A DNA stretch of 6,054 nucleotides, from NCBI GenBank assembly GCA_031272375.1, contig JAISTY010000235.1, positions 1 to 6,054 on the forward strand. Direction: 5' to 3'. Source of the stretch: Opitutaceae bacterium (GTDB taxonomy: Bacteria; Verrucomicrobiota; Verrucomicrobiia; Opitutales; Opitutaceae). A program made the position numbers and the translations under genes. Position 1 is the stretch's first letter; the number at the start of each line of letters is the position of its first letter. The notes below the pieces were generated by a model. It searched no databases, had not been told where the DNA came from, and saw only the letters and a list, made by a program, of their open reading frames with translations. Below, piece after piece: positions 5,146 through 6,054 of this stretch.

Positions 5146-5173
5146 ATTACTCATTACTCATTGTTAATTGTTA
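5146..5173 (+). repeat. AT-rich heptanucleotide tandem repeat, second array, contains the aroB stop codon
   Basis: The array is two perfect ATTACTC units followed by two perfect ATTGTTA units. The final TTA (5171-5173) is, on the minus strand, the TAA stop codon of aroB. The array therefore ends exactly at the gene boundary and supplies the stop. Confidence 0.8.
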
Positions 5174-6054
5174 AATGGCGGAGGCGTCCGCTTCCGCTCC
5201 GACGGCGCGGAAACAGTCCTCAACCCATTCGCGCGGCAGGTTGTCCCGCGTCCGCGCGACGCCCAAGGACGTCAGCACCACGAAGCGCGGCGACGCGTCG
5301 CGCACCTTCTTGTCCCGCGCGGCGGCCGCCATCAGCGCGCCCAACGGCAGCGGCTCCCGCAACGCCACCGGCAGCTTGTGCGCCACAAGAACCGCCCGGA
5401 TCCGCGCGACCTCGTCCGCGTTCAGGCAGCCGAGCTTCTCGCTCAGGCGCGCGGCGGCGACGAGCCCGATCGCCACCGCCTCCCCGTGCAGATAGGCGCC
5501 GTAGCCCGTCGCCTGCTCGATCGCGTGCCCGAAGGTGTGCCCGAGGTTCAGCAGCGCGCGCCCGTCGTCCGCCGCCGTCTCCCGCTCGTCCGCCGCCACC
5601 ACCGCCGCCTTGATCTCGCAACAGCGCCGGATGACCTCCCCGACCCTCTCGCCTCCGGGAACCAGCGGCTCCCGCTCCAGCCGCGCGAACAAGCCGCCGT
5701 CCGCCAGCAGCGCGTCCTTGAGAACCTCCGCCATCCCCGCCGCGAACTCCCGCGGCGGCAGCGTGCGCAGCAAATCCGTCGAAATAAAAACCGCCGCCGG
5801 CTGGTGGAACGCCCCCGCGAGGTTCTTGCCCGCCTTGAGATTGATCCCCGTCTTGCCGCCAACGGAGCTGTCCACCATCGCCAGCAGCGTCGTCGGAACC
5901 TGGATGAAGGCGATGCCGCGCAACCAGGTCGCCGCCGCGAAACCGGCAAGGTCGCCGATGACGCCCCCGCCGGCGGCGAGCAACAACCCGCCACGGTCAA
6001 TTTTGTTCTCCGCCAGAAAATCGAGGCAGCGCCCAAGCCCCGAGAGGCTCTTGG
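5171..6054 (-). CDS. aroB: 3-dehydroquinate synthase (5' end outside window)
   Basis: This cytoplasmic NAD- and metal-dependent enzyme turns DAHP into 3-dehydroquinate, the second step of the shikimate pathway. The frame is open to the right edge; 293 residues are visible, so about 60-80 N-terminal residues and the true start are missing. TTG at 5984-5986 is internal, because family sequence (KSLSGLGRCLDFLAENKIDR) continues upstream of it. Landmarks in order are GGGVIGDLAGF (nucleotide-binding loop, about 5939-5971), QVPTTLLAMVDSSVGGKTG, AEVLK with the metal-ligand Glu (5726-5728), CCEIKAAVVAADERE, LGHTFGH with a ligand His (5537-5539), LHGEAV with a ligand His (5486-5488), and RDKKVR. The three metal ligands have the same spacing (63 and 17 residues) as Glu184, His247 and His264 of E. 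coli AroB, so the enzyme is probably active. It is convergent with the peptidase gene, and its TAA stop lies in a heptad repeat. Confidence 0.96.
   Translation of the reverse strand, partial: KSLSGLGRCLDFLAENKIDRGGLLLAAGGGVIGDLAGFAAATWLRGIAFIQVPTTLLAMVDSSVGGKTGINLKAGKNLAGAFHQPAAVFISTDLLRTLPPREFAAGMAEVLKDALLADGGLFARLEREPLVPGGERVGEVIRRCCEIKAAVVAADERETAADDGRALLNLGHTFGHAIEQATGYGAYLHGEAVAIGLVAAARLSEKLGCLNADEVARIRAVLVAHKLPVALREPLPLGALMAAAARDKKVRDASPRFVVLTSLGVARTRDNLPREWVEDCFRAVGAEADASAI

Larger units (their letters stand above)
4783..5170. other. Intergenic repeat mosaic between two convergent genes
   Basis: The 388-nt region between the peptidase and aroB stop codons holds no credible gene. It is clearly less GC-rich than its flanks and consists of modules in this order: hairpin repeat A1, CACRRAG block, hairpin repeat A2, TATGCGGTG module, AT-rich heptads, second TATGCGGTG module, a pyrimidine-rich stretch (about 5017-5041), reverse CACRRAG blocks (two, each headed by GTTAAAAA), and AT-rich heptads. 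A 24-nt inverted repeat spans most of it. There are no transposase remnants, tRNA-like structures or CRISPR-type spacers. A frame open from 5116 on the + strand is a shadow of aroB and is not a gene. Confidence 0.8.

Noticed and set aside
4740..5173. CRISPR array
   Set aside because: The repeat units are 7-9 nt with 8-12 nt spacing, and the only longer repeat (41-43 nt) has two copies. There are no regular unique spacers and no cas genes.
5116..5613. A 165-codon plus-strand frame over the repeats and the aroB end
   Set aside because: It begins in the CTTCGTG repeat and continues as Arg/Pro/Ala-rich antisense of aroB, which has intact catalytic motifs.

Overview
The window is very GC-rich, and its coding genes use mostly G- or C-ending codons. 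Together with a Verrucomicrobia-type LacI regulator, a secreted S8-like protein ending in a PEP-CTERM signal, and start codons without clear Shine-Dalgarno sites, this points to the phylum Verrucomicrobiota, perhaps an Opitutales-like member. That placement is an inference from gene character, not from a marker search.

Layout. 2-688 (+) is the C-terminal part of peptide chain release factor 3 (prfC), cut by the left window edge. 689-772 is a short gap with a 19-nt near-palindrome that could be an operator. 773-1903 (+) is a LacI/GalR-family transcription regulator. 1969-3258 (+) is a complete diaminopimelate decarboxylase (lysA). 3259-3366 is a gap with a GC-rich stem-loop and a 14-nt direct repeat. 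3367-4782 (+) is a secreted S8-like serine peptidase with a PEP-CTERM anchor. 4783-5170 is an AT-richer intergenic region built almost entirely of short repeats. 5171-6054 (-) is 3-dehydroquinate synthase (aroB), convergent to the other genes and cut at its 5' end by the right window edge.

The genes do not form one obvious pathway. prfC acts in translation termination, lysA makes lysine from meso-diaminopimelate, aroB makes the first carbocyclic intermediate of the shikimate pathway, and the peptidase-like protein is exported. lacI, lysA and the peptidase gene are co-directional but separated by 65 and 108 nt, so co-transcription is possible but not shown.

The most unusual part is the region from about 4740 to 5173. 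It is a modular mosaic: blocks of a CACRRAG heptamer spaced mostly 8-9 nt apart, AT-rich heptanucleotide repeats, a 41-43 nt direct repeat with self-complementary ends, and a 24-nt inverted repeat spanning about 260 nt. The mosaic starts inside the peptidase gene, where it encodes the basic C-terminal tail and stop codon, and it ends by supplying the aroB stop codon. The CACRRAG blocks read in the sense direction of whichever gene lies upstream, so both convergent mRNAs would carry the motif after, or just before, their stop codon. A second subtle signal is that Val-Asp is never encoded as GTC-GAC, although GTC is the favoured valine codon, which suggests avoidance of the GTCGAC palindrome.
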